Shown here: positions 11,918-23,472 of the stretch, one piece after another
Layout of the letters: each line of letters begins with the position of its first letter
Position numbering within the stretch: position 1 is the first letter of the stretch
NCBI RefSeq assembly: GCF_001625215.2
Contig: NC_030383.2
Span: 10,552,779-10,616,778 of the forward strand
Direction of reading: 5' to 3'
Length of the DNA: 64,000 nucleotides
Source of the DNA: Daucus carota subsp. sativus
Lineage: Eukaryota > Streptophyta > Magnoliopsida > Apiales > Apiaceae
Translations under genes and position numbers: made by a program
Notes under the pieces: generated by a model
Database searches by the model: none
Told to the model about the DNA's origin: nothing
The model's input: only the letters and a program-made list of their open reading frames with translations

Positions 11918-12480
11918 CCCCCCCCCCCCCCCCCCAAGAAGCCATCCCCCCCTCAGAAGCCATCACCCCCTAGAAGCCATCACGCTCCTTAGAAGTCATC
12001 ACCCCCTCCATAGAAGCTATCAGCCACCCCTTGACCCCTTGAGTAATTTATATGTAATGTTCTGCTATAAAATAATCTTACAGTCGCTATAACTCACTTT
12101 AATCACTATATTTAGTAGTTCAATCATTATATTTAGTAGTTCATACATCAGCAACTAAAATATTTTTAGTTTTCAGCATATTTAGTGCATTAATCACTAA
12201 TTTTATCAGTTGAATCACTAAGTTTCCCACAATATCAAGTACATTAATCACTATATTTATCCATTCTTTATGTCAATAAGCGTAACTATAAAGCATAAAT
12301 GGGCACATATAGTATTCTTTAATTAAACAACTAATATGCCTAAAATGATAATTAAAAATCTAGAGAAAACAAAACATGACAGTTAGAAGCCATCACCCCC
12401 CCCCCCCCCAAAAGCCATCACCCCCCCTAGAAACCATCACCCCCCCCCCCCCCCCAGGCCATCAGCCACCCCCTAGAAGT
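11918..12480. repeat. C-tract minisatellite (AGAAGCCATCA + Cn)
   Basis: A degenerate unit of about 17 bp, AGAAGCCATCACCCCC, repeats irregularly in two groups (11918-12030 and 12385-12480), with a variable C run in each copy. The longest C runs are 18 (11918-11935), 14 (12396-12409) and 16 (12440-12455). Two earlier diverged units lie at about 11270-11312. The minus strand is G-rich enough for G-quadruplex formation. Confidence 0.85.
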
Positions 12481-13082
12481 CATCTTCAACACTCACTATA
12501 TAAGAATCACTTTAATCACTCTATTAAGTAGTCCATACATCAGCAACTAAAATATTTTAGAATATGAAAATATTATTTTTTTTAATTAAACAACTATGCC
12601 TAAAACGATAATTAAGAATCTACGTCAATTGGTTATTTAGACAGAGGAAACAACTAATGTACTTCGTGCAAAACTGATTTAGGTACAATCACAAATACAA
12701 GATTACCACATATACTCTATCTCTAATAGAAGATTACAATTACTATAAAACTATAAATCACTAATAATCTGTCTAATACAAGGCTACAATCACTAGAGAA
12801 CAGAACTAGTACAAATCACAAGCATAACAACTACAAATCAAAAGCATATAAACTACAAATGACAAGCATAACTACTGCAAATCAGAAGCATACAAACTAC
12901 AAATCACAATTTATAAACAGTCAAATTATAAGGATAAACATGCAATAACAAAATTATTTCTAAAATAGCAAAAATTATCCTAAAAACATTAATCAACATA
13001 CCTCCTGCTAGTTCTAGCCATTAATTTATGCTTTGAGAATGATTTAAATAGAGCTAACTGCTGTTATGGAGAAACATAAATA

Positions 13083-13568
13083 ATGACAGTTAGTTGAATC
13101 AAAAACCCTAGAATCATTGATATATTAACAGCAAATCACTGTAAAACATTTATATACATGTTTATGTAGTTAAATCACTAAAAAAATGTAGAAATATACC
13201 GTATGAACAACTTGACACAGATTTTGCAGGCTTTTGGTTTCATAGCTTGATTTGACACTCTCATCGCCTCAAATTTGTACCTGCATAAAGTTTGAAGTTG
13301 AGATATGATGTTTAGTTGTTATTATGTACAAGTATTAACAATAACAACTAATTGAATTTGAAACCCTAGGATCATCGAAATTTTGACATGCAATCACTAC
13401 GAAACATTTTCTATACAATTTATATAGTTAAATCACTGAAAAATCATAGAAAACACACCATATAAACAATTTGACACAAATTTCTGCTTGTTTGTGCTTT
13501 CGTTGCTTGATTCGCTCTCGCCTCGTCTCAAATTTGTGCCTGTAGAAAGTTTGAGCTTCAGAAACACA
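13083..13568. repeat. Two-copy tandem repeat, about 250 bp, in element 1
   Basis: About 13083-13315 and 13345-13568 are diverged direct copies sharing, in order, AACCCTAG(A/G)ATCAT, GTTAAATCACT, AACAA(C/T)TTGACACA, CTCAAATTTGT(A/G)CCTG and AAAGTTTGA. They lie near the right end of element 1 and carry several AATCACT motifs. Confidence 0.7.
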
Positions 13569-13865
13569 GAACAATCACTAAACAACGGAGATGACGCTGT
13601 GATTTAGAACAAATGTTCAGTGATTTTTACCTTAGTGAAGATGAAAAGTGCGGAAGAGTAATGCTCTGTAACTGTAATGTGCGTATACGTTGTATCTATA
13701 TTGTTTTTGATTTAGCTATGTATCGTTAATTTTCTTTTGGGTTTAGTTTTGGGCTTAGGCAGTAGTGGATTGGGTTATGACTTGGGCTGGGCTTAGTTTG
13801 TAGGTTTTTAGGTTATTTTAGTTTGTAGTAGAATAGGTCCCTATATATATATATATAGATATATA

Positions 13866-16800
13866 GGGGGAGGTTCAAAAGAGACCGATGGTTTAGGAGA
13901 GACCCGAGAGACCTTGAATCTTACCGTTGATTTCATTCTCATCCTATGGTCCAGATTCTTTACATATCAATTAGTATTTATACTTATATTAAGCTAGAAG
14001 GGCAGTATTTGGAAAATTAAAAATACAAAATCTGCATACATGTAACATACGTATTTATAAATTTAATTTGTCTCTGATTGATTGAGCTTACCATATCTGA
14101 AAAGATTGCGTAACAATATCCAGCACATTCCTCCAATAGTTGCCATATATCCGATTTCAACTTCTCCATTTAAATGATTCCATATATTTTCAATCTATTA
14201 ATTACAATTGGTTTTGGAACTCATTCAAGTTTTGAAACTCAAATCATCCCTAAGTTTTGTTGTTTAGAATGAAAGATTTATGAGAGGAATCGTCAGCGAG
14301 GTGATGATGAACCCTAGTCTTTTGACTTGAAATTTATCCTGGAGTTTGCTGATTTTTAAAAATTAAATTCATTTTGATGATTGGTTTTGTTATTGACGTG
14401 AGAATAGTCTGTGATTTTGTTATTGGAATTGAGGCTCTGGAATTGATATCTAAAAATCTTAGTGGTGCAGTGGGAAGAATTGCTTAGAATACCCATATAC
14501 ATAAGAAAAGTGAGAAGGTTGCTGATACATGGAAGGAACTTAGGACTAACCCTTCTGAATCAGAGGTTGTGAAAACTCAACAAAACATAAAATTCCTCAA
14601 TTGTCTCACAGCTTCTGGGAACCCACAAAGATTTCATGATACTTTGATAATTTTGTAGCAACATCTCTGGATACATAATCGAATGAGAGGCCATTTGCAA
14701 ATGAACTATTGATGGATGAATTTCTGATGAAACTTAACGAAGTAGAAAGTATGAAAACTTTCAAGGCTGTGATGATCTAGGGATATTAAAATTTTGACAA
14801 AAAGAAAATTGTAGCTAACGTGCATAGCTAGCTATGATTGTGAAGAGATGTTGACATCGTGCTTCAAAAGGTAGCTATAGAACACTTATTAGATGATAAT
14901 AATTGAACATATGTAAAAAAAATTGGACGGAAGTTTTTCGATATAATAGGAGTTAATTATAGTAGAACATTTATAAGAATAGTTCATTAGAATCTTAATT
15001 GATCCTAACAAATACTTTGTAGAACTTATGTTTAAAACTCGTTTGAATCTTAATGTTCTACTAATTCTAAAGCACCTGAACAAATTTAACAAGCTAAAAA
15101 AAACAAAATATAAATATAATATTGAGATAAAATTTAATAATAATTTAATTAGAAAGATAAAATATAAATATAATATCGAGATAAAATTTAATATTTTTCT
15201 TACAGGATTTATTTAAACATGAAATTTATATAATATTCACTTAGATATTTTTATTGCGCGGTGTTCTTTAACGTTTTCACTAGTAGATTAAGTTTTTTTG
15301 ATAACTTAGATTTTTATCAAATATCGTAAAATCGTTTCGTGGCAGGTGTTCTTTAAAGTGTTGTATGTATATTTTATGTATATCTAAAGTATTTAATTAT
15401 TTTAGTCTCACTTAAAATATTTAAATATTCACCCAAAATTATAGGAATATATAATTAAAAATATACGTGCAACAAAATTGATAATTATTACATTATTGGC
15501 TTAAAATATTTTCCTACGAGGGTTCTCTAAAGTATTGTTTAAGTATATGCGTATTTCAATTTGTTATTCTTTGAAAATATTCTTTTAATTATTATGCTTA
15601 TCAGATTTTTTATGAAATATTGTATAATGATATGATCTTTTATTCTTGTTCTCTTAGTCATAAAAGTTTTTTAGCTACATATTAATATTTAAAATTAAAT
15701 TATTTACACATTTTTTTAGTGAGTGGATTCGCTTAAGTGTTATTAAATTTATATGTATTTTTAGGTGTTCTTCAAAGTGTTGTTTAAAACCATATGTATC
15801 TCTAAGTGAGATTTATATGAGAAAATTATTCGTATTTTAAATAACTAAATATTTAAAAAAAATTATGGAGATTATGCAATTAAAAATATATGTGTACCAA
15901 AATTGAAATTTATTAAAATATTTTCTTAGATTTTTTTTTGCCAAGTGTTCTTTAACGTGATTACTCATAAATTAATTTTTTTTCTTAGGTTTTCTTTAAA
16001 GTGTTGTTTAAAACTATATATTTGGTAACTTAGATTTCTATCAAATATTCGTACGTGTAATTATTGGGTGGTAGTGTTTTTTAGAGTGCTGCATGTATAT
16101 TTTATATATATTAGAAATATTTAAATATTTAGTTTGTTTAAAATATTTAAATATTTACACAAAATTATAGAGAATATATAATAAAAAATATAAGTGCTAC
16201 AAAATTGAAAATTATTACACTAATCGCTTACAATATTTTCTTAAGGGGCTTCTTTACAATGTATGTGTATTTCAATTTGTTATTCTATGAAAATATTTGT
16301 ATAATTATTATGCTTATCAGATTTCTACGAAATATTGTATAATATTTTATGATCTTTTATTCTTGTTCTCTTAGTTATAAAAGTTTTTTAGCTACATATT
16401 AATATTTAAAAATAAAATATTAACAATGGCTCATATATGTTTGGTACATGAGTTCTTTTAAGTGTTGTTTAAATCCATGTGTATTGCCAGGGCCTAAGTG
16501 TTCTTCAAAAGAGTTGTCGAAAATTTAGATTTATAAAAGAAAAATATTCATATACTTATTAGGTGTTCTGCAAAGTGATGTATACCTAAAATGTTGAAAA
16601 TATTTTATTCATCATTTAAATGTTTAAATATTTAAAAAATATATGAAGACTAAACAACTAAAAATATATGTGTAACAAAATTGAAATTTATTAAAATATT
16701 CGTTTAGATATTCTTTTTGCAAGGTATTCTTTACCTGTTCACTCATAAATTATTTTTTTTCATTTGAGTCCTTTCAAGTGTTCTTTAAAGTGTTCTTTAC

Positions 16801-18159
16801 AGTGTTGTTTAAAAATTGAAATTATATATATTTTTAATCATGTTTTAGGTAAGATTCTGTTACGTGTTCTATATAGTTGATGCATAAACAAAACTCGTCG
16901 AATGAAAAATTTAAATTGGTTTCTGTATTTTAAGGAATAATATCAAGACAAAATTTTATGCAAGATTCTACGAGAATAATTATTAAGGTTTTATAGATTC
17001 TACTACTAGATATACAGTCATATTATTTATAATAGAAAAAATATACATGATTGATTTTAATCTAGCCGGTCTCCTAAAATTAAATATAATTAGATCAATC
17101 AAGTTCCACTAAAAAAAAATGCCATCATCCCTAATCTAATATGGAATTTTTAAATGGTACATTAAAAACATTACTGGAGAGTATTATAGAACACTTAGGA
17201 GAATCTATAAAACACTCAGGAGATTCTATATAAAAAAACTATCGAGCTACTGCAAAAGTCAGGCACTTCTAGCCTCACCTCCTGTTCTTGGTACCATTTG
17301 GGAACAAATCACCCACAAAAACATGGAGTGAATCACTCTTTGTTACACAAGAAAGTGAGACAATTCATCACACGTACACTATCAAGAACTCAGTTTGACT
17401 TTATGAATAACACAAACTAAGTCCATCAATCTATACTGGGCCATATGATGTATATCATCAAAACAATGCTTCCTTCTTGATCAAGATGATAGCCATTTCT
17501 CCAAATTGCTAAAGTATTCTCTATTATGTTCGACATAATTTCTTACGCTCATAGCAAAGACCAGACCTCAAAATAATATACTAGGTGTCCCATGATTCCA
17601 TCTGGTTACCAAACTAACGAGCTCAAATCTCATAATGATGAAGCCATTCCTGTAATTATCTACATCAGCAAAACACAGACATTAAAAGATGGTTATAGTA
17701 TAAGGATTTATGCTTATCAAAACATATTAGTCATTCAAACAAAATCTTAAAACACCTAATAGAATCTGGGCCACAAGCATGTAAAATTTTCATTACAAAC
17801 ACTATAAAAAATCTCGAGTATGTAAAATACATCATCAACAAGAATCTCGAGTATTATTAAAATCGCTGGTATAAATTGTGTATTATAACGCATGAAAACT
17901 GATTAAATATATTAATTGATTTCCAAATATTCTTGTCATTAATGAAATCCCTAATTTCACGTTAATTCCATATAAGATGAAGATATACAGCTTGTACAAT
18001 ACAACAGATACATGATAACGCCCTTAAATTTTCAGAACAATTACATGATTGCCATTATTATATGTATAAACATATTTATTAAAATAGTTAATTATCAACG
18101 GTGTAGATGGTGGTCTCTTGGGTCTCTTGATCAGGGAGGTCTCTCTAGAACTCAACCCT
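13866..18159. mobile_element. TIR element 2 (TA-tract family)
   Basis: This interval of about 4.3 kb is bounded by (TA)n tracts. The left end is AGGGGGAGGTTCAAAAGAGA. The right end, reading inward, is AGGGTTGAGTTCTAGAGAGA. Both are followed by a second GAGACC-type block (GAGACCCGAGAGACC and GAGACCCAAGAGACC), so the TIRs run about 50 bp. There is no intact gene. Short coding-like stretches around 14430-14720 and 17230-17650 could be captured fragments. Most of the right half is the tandem repeat at 15238-16850. Confidence 0.65.
15238..16850. repeat. Tandem repeat with a unit of about 0.7-0.77 kb
   Basis: The marker block AGAT(A/T)TT..TTGC..GGTGTTCTTTAACGT..ACT..TAAATTA starts at about 15238, 15931 and 16703, giving periods of about 693 and 772 bp. 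Within each period the same long tracts recur, for example AATTTGTTATTCTTTGAAAA / AATTTGTTATTCTATGAAAA and CTTTTATTCTTGTTCTCTTA (about 15637 and 16356). The phrase GTGTTCTTTAAAGTGTTGTT recurs many times inside the units. Just upstream, 15105-15200 holds a small two-copy repeat (AAATATAAATATAATAT(T/C)GAG). Confidence 0.8.
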
Positions 18160-18175
18160 AGATATATATATATAT

Positions 18176-18862
18176 AGAGAGAGAGTTTTACTCCAATAGA
18201 AACCTCCTTATTCTAGAAACTAGAAACTATCACTAAATTTCTAAGAGAATATCACTAAATTCTCAAACAACCCCACTTTCTCCTTCTTCTTCTCCAACCC
18301 ACCAACCCTCCACCCCACTTCCGGCAGCTTCACCCTACCACCCCCGCCAAGTCTCTGCTACTCTCTCCACCTCCATGCCGCCCGACCCTCCATAGCCACC
18401 ACCTCCATGTCGGCCTCCATTATTTATATCACCACCAAATCCAACCCCCCTCCGGCCTCCACCGCCCCTTCCATTCCACACCCATCTCCACCTCCACCTG
18501 CACCTTCGTCATCACCTCCACCTCGGTCTTCCTCACCTACAGTACCGTATATCTAGCTTAATGCCGATTTAAATTCCAGATCTTTGCCAAAAATCTGCCG
18601 GACAAAGCTAAAGGCTCCTTCCATGTCCACCACCTCCATCTCCACCTTCACTTCCATTATCTCCACCACCGCAACCACCACCTGAATCGGCAACTAGAAC
18701 AGATTCAGAAATTCTGGGCAGTTTCCGCAAGTTTTCACTAATTCGTGCAACACATATCACTAAATCGTAAAGAGAATATCACTAAATTGTACTGAGGATA
18801 TCACTAACTTGTATTGGTTTCTAGTTTTTATTTTAAAAGTGGTTTCTATTTGATCATGAGCC
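18176..18862. mobile_element. TIR element 3 (TA-tract family), about 0.69 kb
   Basis: This short element has the best-conserved termini of the family. The left reads TTTTACTCCAATAGAAACC...ACTAGAAACTATCACTAAAT. From the right it reads GGCTCATGATCAAATAGAAA...ACTAGAAACCAATACAAG followed by repeated (A)TCACTAA(A) motifs. A (TA)n tract abuts each end. The interior (18250-18700) is CCACC/TCC-rich and much more GC-rich than its surroundings. It may be a decayed captured coding fragment, but there is no usable open frame. Confidence 0.7.
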
Positions 18863-18989
18863 TATATATATATATATATATTATTTAATATATAAATTTA
18901 TATATTTATAATAAATATCACATAATATTTATTTTTTATATTTAAAATAATGTATATTTTAAGTACTTAATACACATATCACTAAAAAT

Positions 18990-19370
18990 TTACAATCATT
19001 TGATATGTAAAATCATTTTGACTTGGATAACTTAATTAAACAGAAATTTTAAAAAAAATATTATCAAAAAGTAAATATAGTCTATTTTAATATGTAACTT
19101 TCTATTTCCCAAAATAATAAATAAATATTTTCTAGTAGTTGGTCAAAAATTAGTCATTTTGACTCCTCGAAAAGCAAAATTGACATATAAATTGAGACGA
19201 AGAAAGTATTTTAACGGAAGTTAATGAAATTTAACAGAGAAAGTGTGTATCGTTATTGAAATGTAATAGTGAGGTTGCGAGTTAGAGTTTTCTAAAGTAG
19301 AATACTTTGAACGGAAGTTAGGGGGTGCAATTATTATTACCTCTTATGAAATACATGGGTTTCAAAAAGA
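18990..19370 (-). repeat. Right arm of the long inverted repeat
   Basis: This is the inverted, diverged counterpart of 7975-8335. On the minus strand it reads through TCAATAACGATACACACTTT, TAACTTCCGTTAAAATACTT and CGTCTCAATTTATATGTC to ACATATTAAAATAGACTATA, in the same order as the left arm. Confidence 0.75.
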
Positions 19371-19785
19371 TTTAAAAGACTATTAACAAAGTTTTTTTTT
19401 GGGCCATTTGTGAAAACAATTGGGCCAAAGCTGAACTACAATTTAACTGCTAAGACTACTGGGCCTTATATGTAACACATTTTGCTTCACCTGATCTGAC
19501 CCGAACCTTTTCAATCGAGAGGCAATGAAAGATAGTTTCTGATGAATAATCGCAATATCTGTATTAAGGGTGTGATAGCTGAGCAGGTATCATCATAACT
19601 CCACTATGTATTCGTTTGATTGAAACCCTAGAACTTATCAATTGTTCTATGAAATATTAATTGTGCTATTAGCATTATTTTTAGTTATTTCTTGGTGGAA
19701 TGTTGTTTGTGTTATTAGTACTGCTTTTGTATTCTATATATTGCTTAGCATAACATATGTGTTTATTTGTTACTTGGAATTAGTA

Positions 19786-22771
19786 ATGGATGCTAAATCT
19801 TTGGCAAAGTCGAAAAGAGCACACACTCAACATCTTAATAAGAAGCATCATCCTAAACCCACATCCAAAGCTCCTTCAGCTGGTGTTGGTGTTGGAGGAA
19901 CCGCCTCGCAAAAGCCTAATGTCAAACAATTTAAAGGTTCTAAGAAACTTCCATCGAACTGGGATCGATATGAAGACGAGGATGATTTGGATTTTCAAGG
20001 GAGCACGAGTCAAGTCAGTGATGTTCTTGTGCCGAAAAGTAAGGGGTCGGATTATGCTTACTTGATTTCCGAAGCAAAGGCTCAGGCTCAGGCCCAGGCA
20101 AATTATCCGGGGAGCTTTCCTTCGTTTGATGATGATTTTTCAGGTGTGTTATGCACTTGTAAGATTATTGGCTTGGTATCAAGTATATTTTTTGTATTGA
20201 TTTTGTTTGGGGCTAGTTTACACTGAGGATATGTCTATTTGCAAGGTTTCTTATATTGGGTCTCTCTACAGTTTACAGTTACTTGTTTCATTTTCGATCA
20301 TTGAAATTGTTCTATTCATAATCTTTTCTTTAACAGTTTCTAGTTATTTTTTAGGGACTATTAAAAGCTACTTTCTTTTTTGGTATTATTAATCTTATTA
20401 AATATGATGATCATAATTTGTCTATTGGATGACTTGAGGAGTTTTCACTTTATAGTGACGTAGTAAACAAATTTACATAGTATAAATTTAAAGCAGACAT
20501 GCCAATACCTGGATTATTAATCCCATAAATCAAAGAAAATGAACTGGATTCCACTGTTTCTGTTGTACTGAATCCGAATACGCATCTGAAAGAATTGCCC
20601 TGATATTCACCTACTTTTTTCACATAGATTTTAGAGAGCAAGTAGGTTCGTTGCTCTCTGTTAGAGGAGAAAATATTCTGTCATGGGCTGCCGAAGATGA
20701 CTTTCTATCAGAGGACAAAGCAAGTGGGGTTCAAGAGGTGCGCTAATACTTTCTGATGTTGTGTGATATCATTAGTACAAGATATATAGTGCAGGACTAT
20801 CATTATAGTCTATATGTATTCTATATCATTATGGTGTGGCCTGTCTTCTCTTACTGGAGAACCATTTGATCTATATTTTAACCTTTTTTTGTCCCTTGTA
20901 TTCCTTCTTGTCGATGCTGAAGTGTCACATCATTTATCATATGATTGATAGGATAGTTGTTTTGGGACACACTTTGATTGACATTAGGAATTTGTGTTTA
21001 GAATAAAGGAGCATTCTACATATATGCATATATGATTGTTTAATATTCTGATGTTTGTGGTGATTCCCGATTTTGCCTGTCCCTAGGTCGTGCTGAACTG
21101 TGTGTTGTAATTGTAATACAAGGAAAGATGTGGTTAAGGAGTCCAAGAACCTTTAAATGAACGCATAATATTAAACAAGTAGAAGGAAGATATACAATAA
21201 TATAACTGGTAGCATTGTATTTACATTCATCCCATGGTTCAGGATCCTATGTTTGTTTTATTTAGCTAAATTTGTTCCTATATTAGTTGATATTTTTGTT
21301 TGCTTCAAGTACTCAGGCAGCTTCCACTATTTTCCTCTGCTTCATATTACATGACATTGACTTCCTTTCTCTTCTGCTAAAATTTTAGGCATCTTTTCTT
21401 TCAATGGATTTGAATGCTCTTGCAGAACAACTCGCAAAAGTGGATTTATCAGAAAGGCTATTCATGGAAGCAGATCTTCTACCTCCAGAGCTGGTAAGGC
21501 TGTAATCTACTTTTAGTTTTACTTTTCTGTTGTCCAAGTACAGTCTGATATATCCAAGGTAAAGTAAGTTGATACCCCAGGCCCAGGAGGCCAGGACAAT
21601 CTGATATATATATATTTATGGAACAACAAGTTAATGCAACAAGGTGTTGAATGATTTGTTGTAATCCTTTCTTTGTGGCAAGCATGAACATTCCTCTAGT
21701 GCTGTGAGGAAATATTTTAACCATATATGGATCTTAAGGTCTCAAGTATAAGATCTCACTTAAGTGTACTATCTAATGTGGGAGCTTTTTGCAAGGTGCA
21801 AACTAATTTTTTTTTTACAAGTACATGCATAAAATTGTAGTATACAATTTCTACATCATCTTAGAGGTATGATTCATATGTGTTGGGGGGTACAATACTT
21901 TGAGTTCGAGTGTGCCCTTTTTTTGTTAAGGCTTCTTGCAAATGATTTCGGTTCATATGTACTTGCACATAGGATGGAAGAGATGCTGTTACTGGTAGGA
22001 TTTATACATGTTCACATTCATAGCTTTGATTTTTTAGTTTGGCTATAGTTTATGCACTTGCGAGCAATATTAAAATGTTCCACTCTTCATATCTATCAAT
22101 ATTATACTGAACTTTGTGTTCTTGTATCACAGCTCACTAAAGAATTACAAGCAAGTCGTGACCACACTTGCACGAGTGCAGTTCCAATTTTAAGTGAAAC
22201 AACTAATGTAACCTCTTCTGAAAAATCTAAAGGAGCTAGTGAAATTGATGGGGAGATTGAGGTCCAAGGGATTGATGATCTTGAGCATTCTCTTAAAAAT
22301 CTATTACAATCCGAAAGCAGATCTGATAAGAGCTCCATGCCAAAGTCTAAAAGACCGCTCAGTACTGAACCTGCATCAGTTAAGAACAAAAGTGATTCTG
22401 GATTCAAGGTGGCAGACGCAGAAGCAGAGCTCGATGTGCTCCTGGATTCATTTTCTGAACCAAATACTTCTCGATCTACTCTCTTCAAAGAAGGGCCCCG
22501 ATACAGCAGTTCAACCATATGGTCAGAAGAAACTACAACTGATCAATTGGTTTCTACTCGTGTGAAGAACAGTCTAGATCAATCTAAAGCGGCATTAACT
22601 CTCGATGATTCGCTAGATGACCTCCTAAACGAAACATCAAACAGAATCAACCAAGATACTGTAACATGGTCTAATGATGTAAAGACTTCTTTTGATGTTC
22701 ATCCATCCCCTTCGGCCCCTACAAAGTCAAAACTATTAGATGACTTTGACTCGTGGCTAGATACAATTTAA
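19786..22771 (+). CDS. Conserved-looking plant protein of unknown function, 397 aa
   Basis: I do not recognise the family. The coding exons are 19786-20143, 20646-20737, 21389-21493 and 22133-22771. They sum to 1194 nt with consistent phases. The product starts MDAKSLAKSKRAHTQHLNKK, a basic low-complexity N-terminus. Next come an acidic stretch (WDRYEDEDDLDF), a QAQAQA patch, and an amphipathic segment encoded by exon 3 (DLNALAEQLAKVDLSERLFM). The C-terminal third is acidic and serine-rich, with repeated short Leu/Asp motifs: ELDVLLDSF, LDDLLNET and the final LLDDFDSWLDTI. It has no membrane segment and is probably soluble. The frame stays open upstream to 19642 and would add a hydrophobic 48-aa leader. 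That stretch is T-rich and bounded by a plausible donor (CAG|GTATC, about 19586) and acceptor (TTAG|TAATGG, 19783), so I read it as a 5'UTR intron. Confidence 0.75.
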
Positions 22772-23472
22772 ACTGTGGCTTCTATCCTTGCCGAGGGTTG
22801 TTAGGATCCCAATTTTTGCTTGTTTTTGTTTAAATTGTAGACATTTCCGTCAATTGTCGATTACTAGAGTAACCGCAAAATATAGAAAAGAGAACAGAAA
22901 ATCCAAACATATGCCCAACAAATCGAAAACCGGATGATCTTGTATGTACTCAGATGGTATTAACTGGCAAAAGGATATTTTTTTTTGTTGGTAAAAATGT
23001 GTTTTGATTAAAGGCACCAACTTACCGGTGTGCAGGTAGAGCATGGTTTGGTACAAATATATACGGTAATTTTTTTTACAATTTTACAACAAATCTTTCT
23101 TAAACTAGTACTCTCTTGAATGCTGTCTGTTTACAGCTGTATAAAAGTAAGAAAAATCCCTAAACCCAAAAAGACGGTTAAAAAACAAAGAACTTTATTC
23201 TGCGACAAAGAATTCGGGACTAATTGGTTGATCTATCAATTCAGATATTGGGGAATTATTGGAGATTTACTGGATAAATCAGGAATTTTTAGTCAAAAGA
23301 AGATTAAACGTAATCGGTATGTTGGTGATTTTTTGTAAGGATTAATCAGAAATTTTTAGAATAGTGTCCGCATGTAATTGCTTTCAAAAAGGATATGACA
23401 ACAGCTGATTATTTATAAGATCATGTAGTATTGGTTACAAAAGTAGTCCCATCTGAAGGGCAGAAATCAGAA
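22772..23472. other. 3' regions between convergent genes
   Basis: This stretch lies between the stop of the unknown gene (+) and the stop of the ACX3-type gene (-). It should hold both 3' UTRs. The frame at 23120-23338 has no recognisable domain. Confidence 0.5.

Larger units (their letters stand above)
8347..13841 (+). mobile_element. TIR element 1 (TA-tract family) with a FAR1-type gene
   Basis: This interval of about 5.5 kb lies between two (TA)n tracts. The left end is AGGCTTTTGTTCAAATACAA. The right end, reading inward, is AGGGACCTATTCTACTACAA. Similar termini (roughly AGG-N6-TTCAAA-A-AGA-ACC) bound two more elements immediately to the right. The interior has a FAR1-domain gene near the left end and dozens of (A)ATCACTA(A) motifs between about 10.25 and 13.6 kb. 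The same motif occurs at both ends of element 3, so it is probably the family's subterminal repeat. No MULE transposase domain is visible, so the element looks non-autonomous. The pairing of left and right ends is inferred. Confidence 0.55.

Noticed and set aside
17230-17650. Possible captured gene at the right of element 2
   Set aside because: Composition is less AT-rich, but all frames are interrupted and nothing is recognisable.
22239-22565. Alternative frames over the last exon of the unknown gene
   Set aside because: Shadows of the spliced gene, whose phases fit across four exons.
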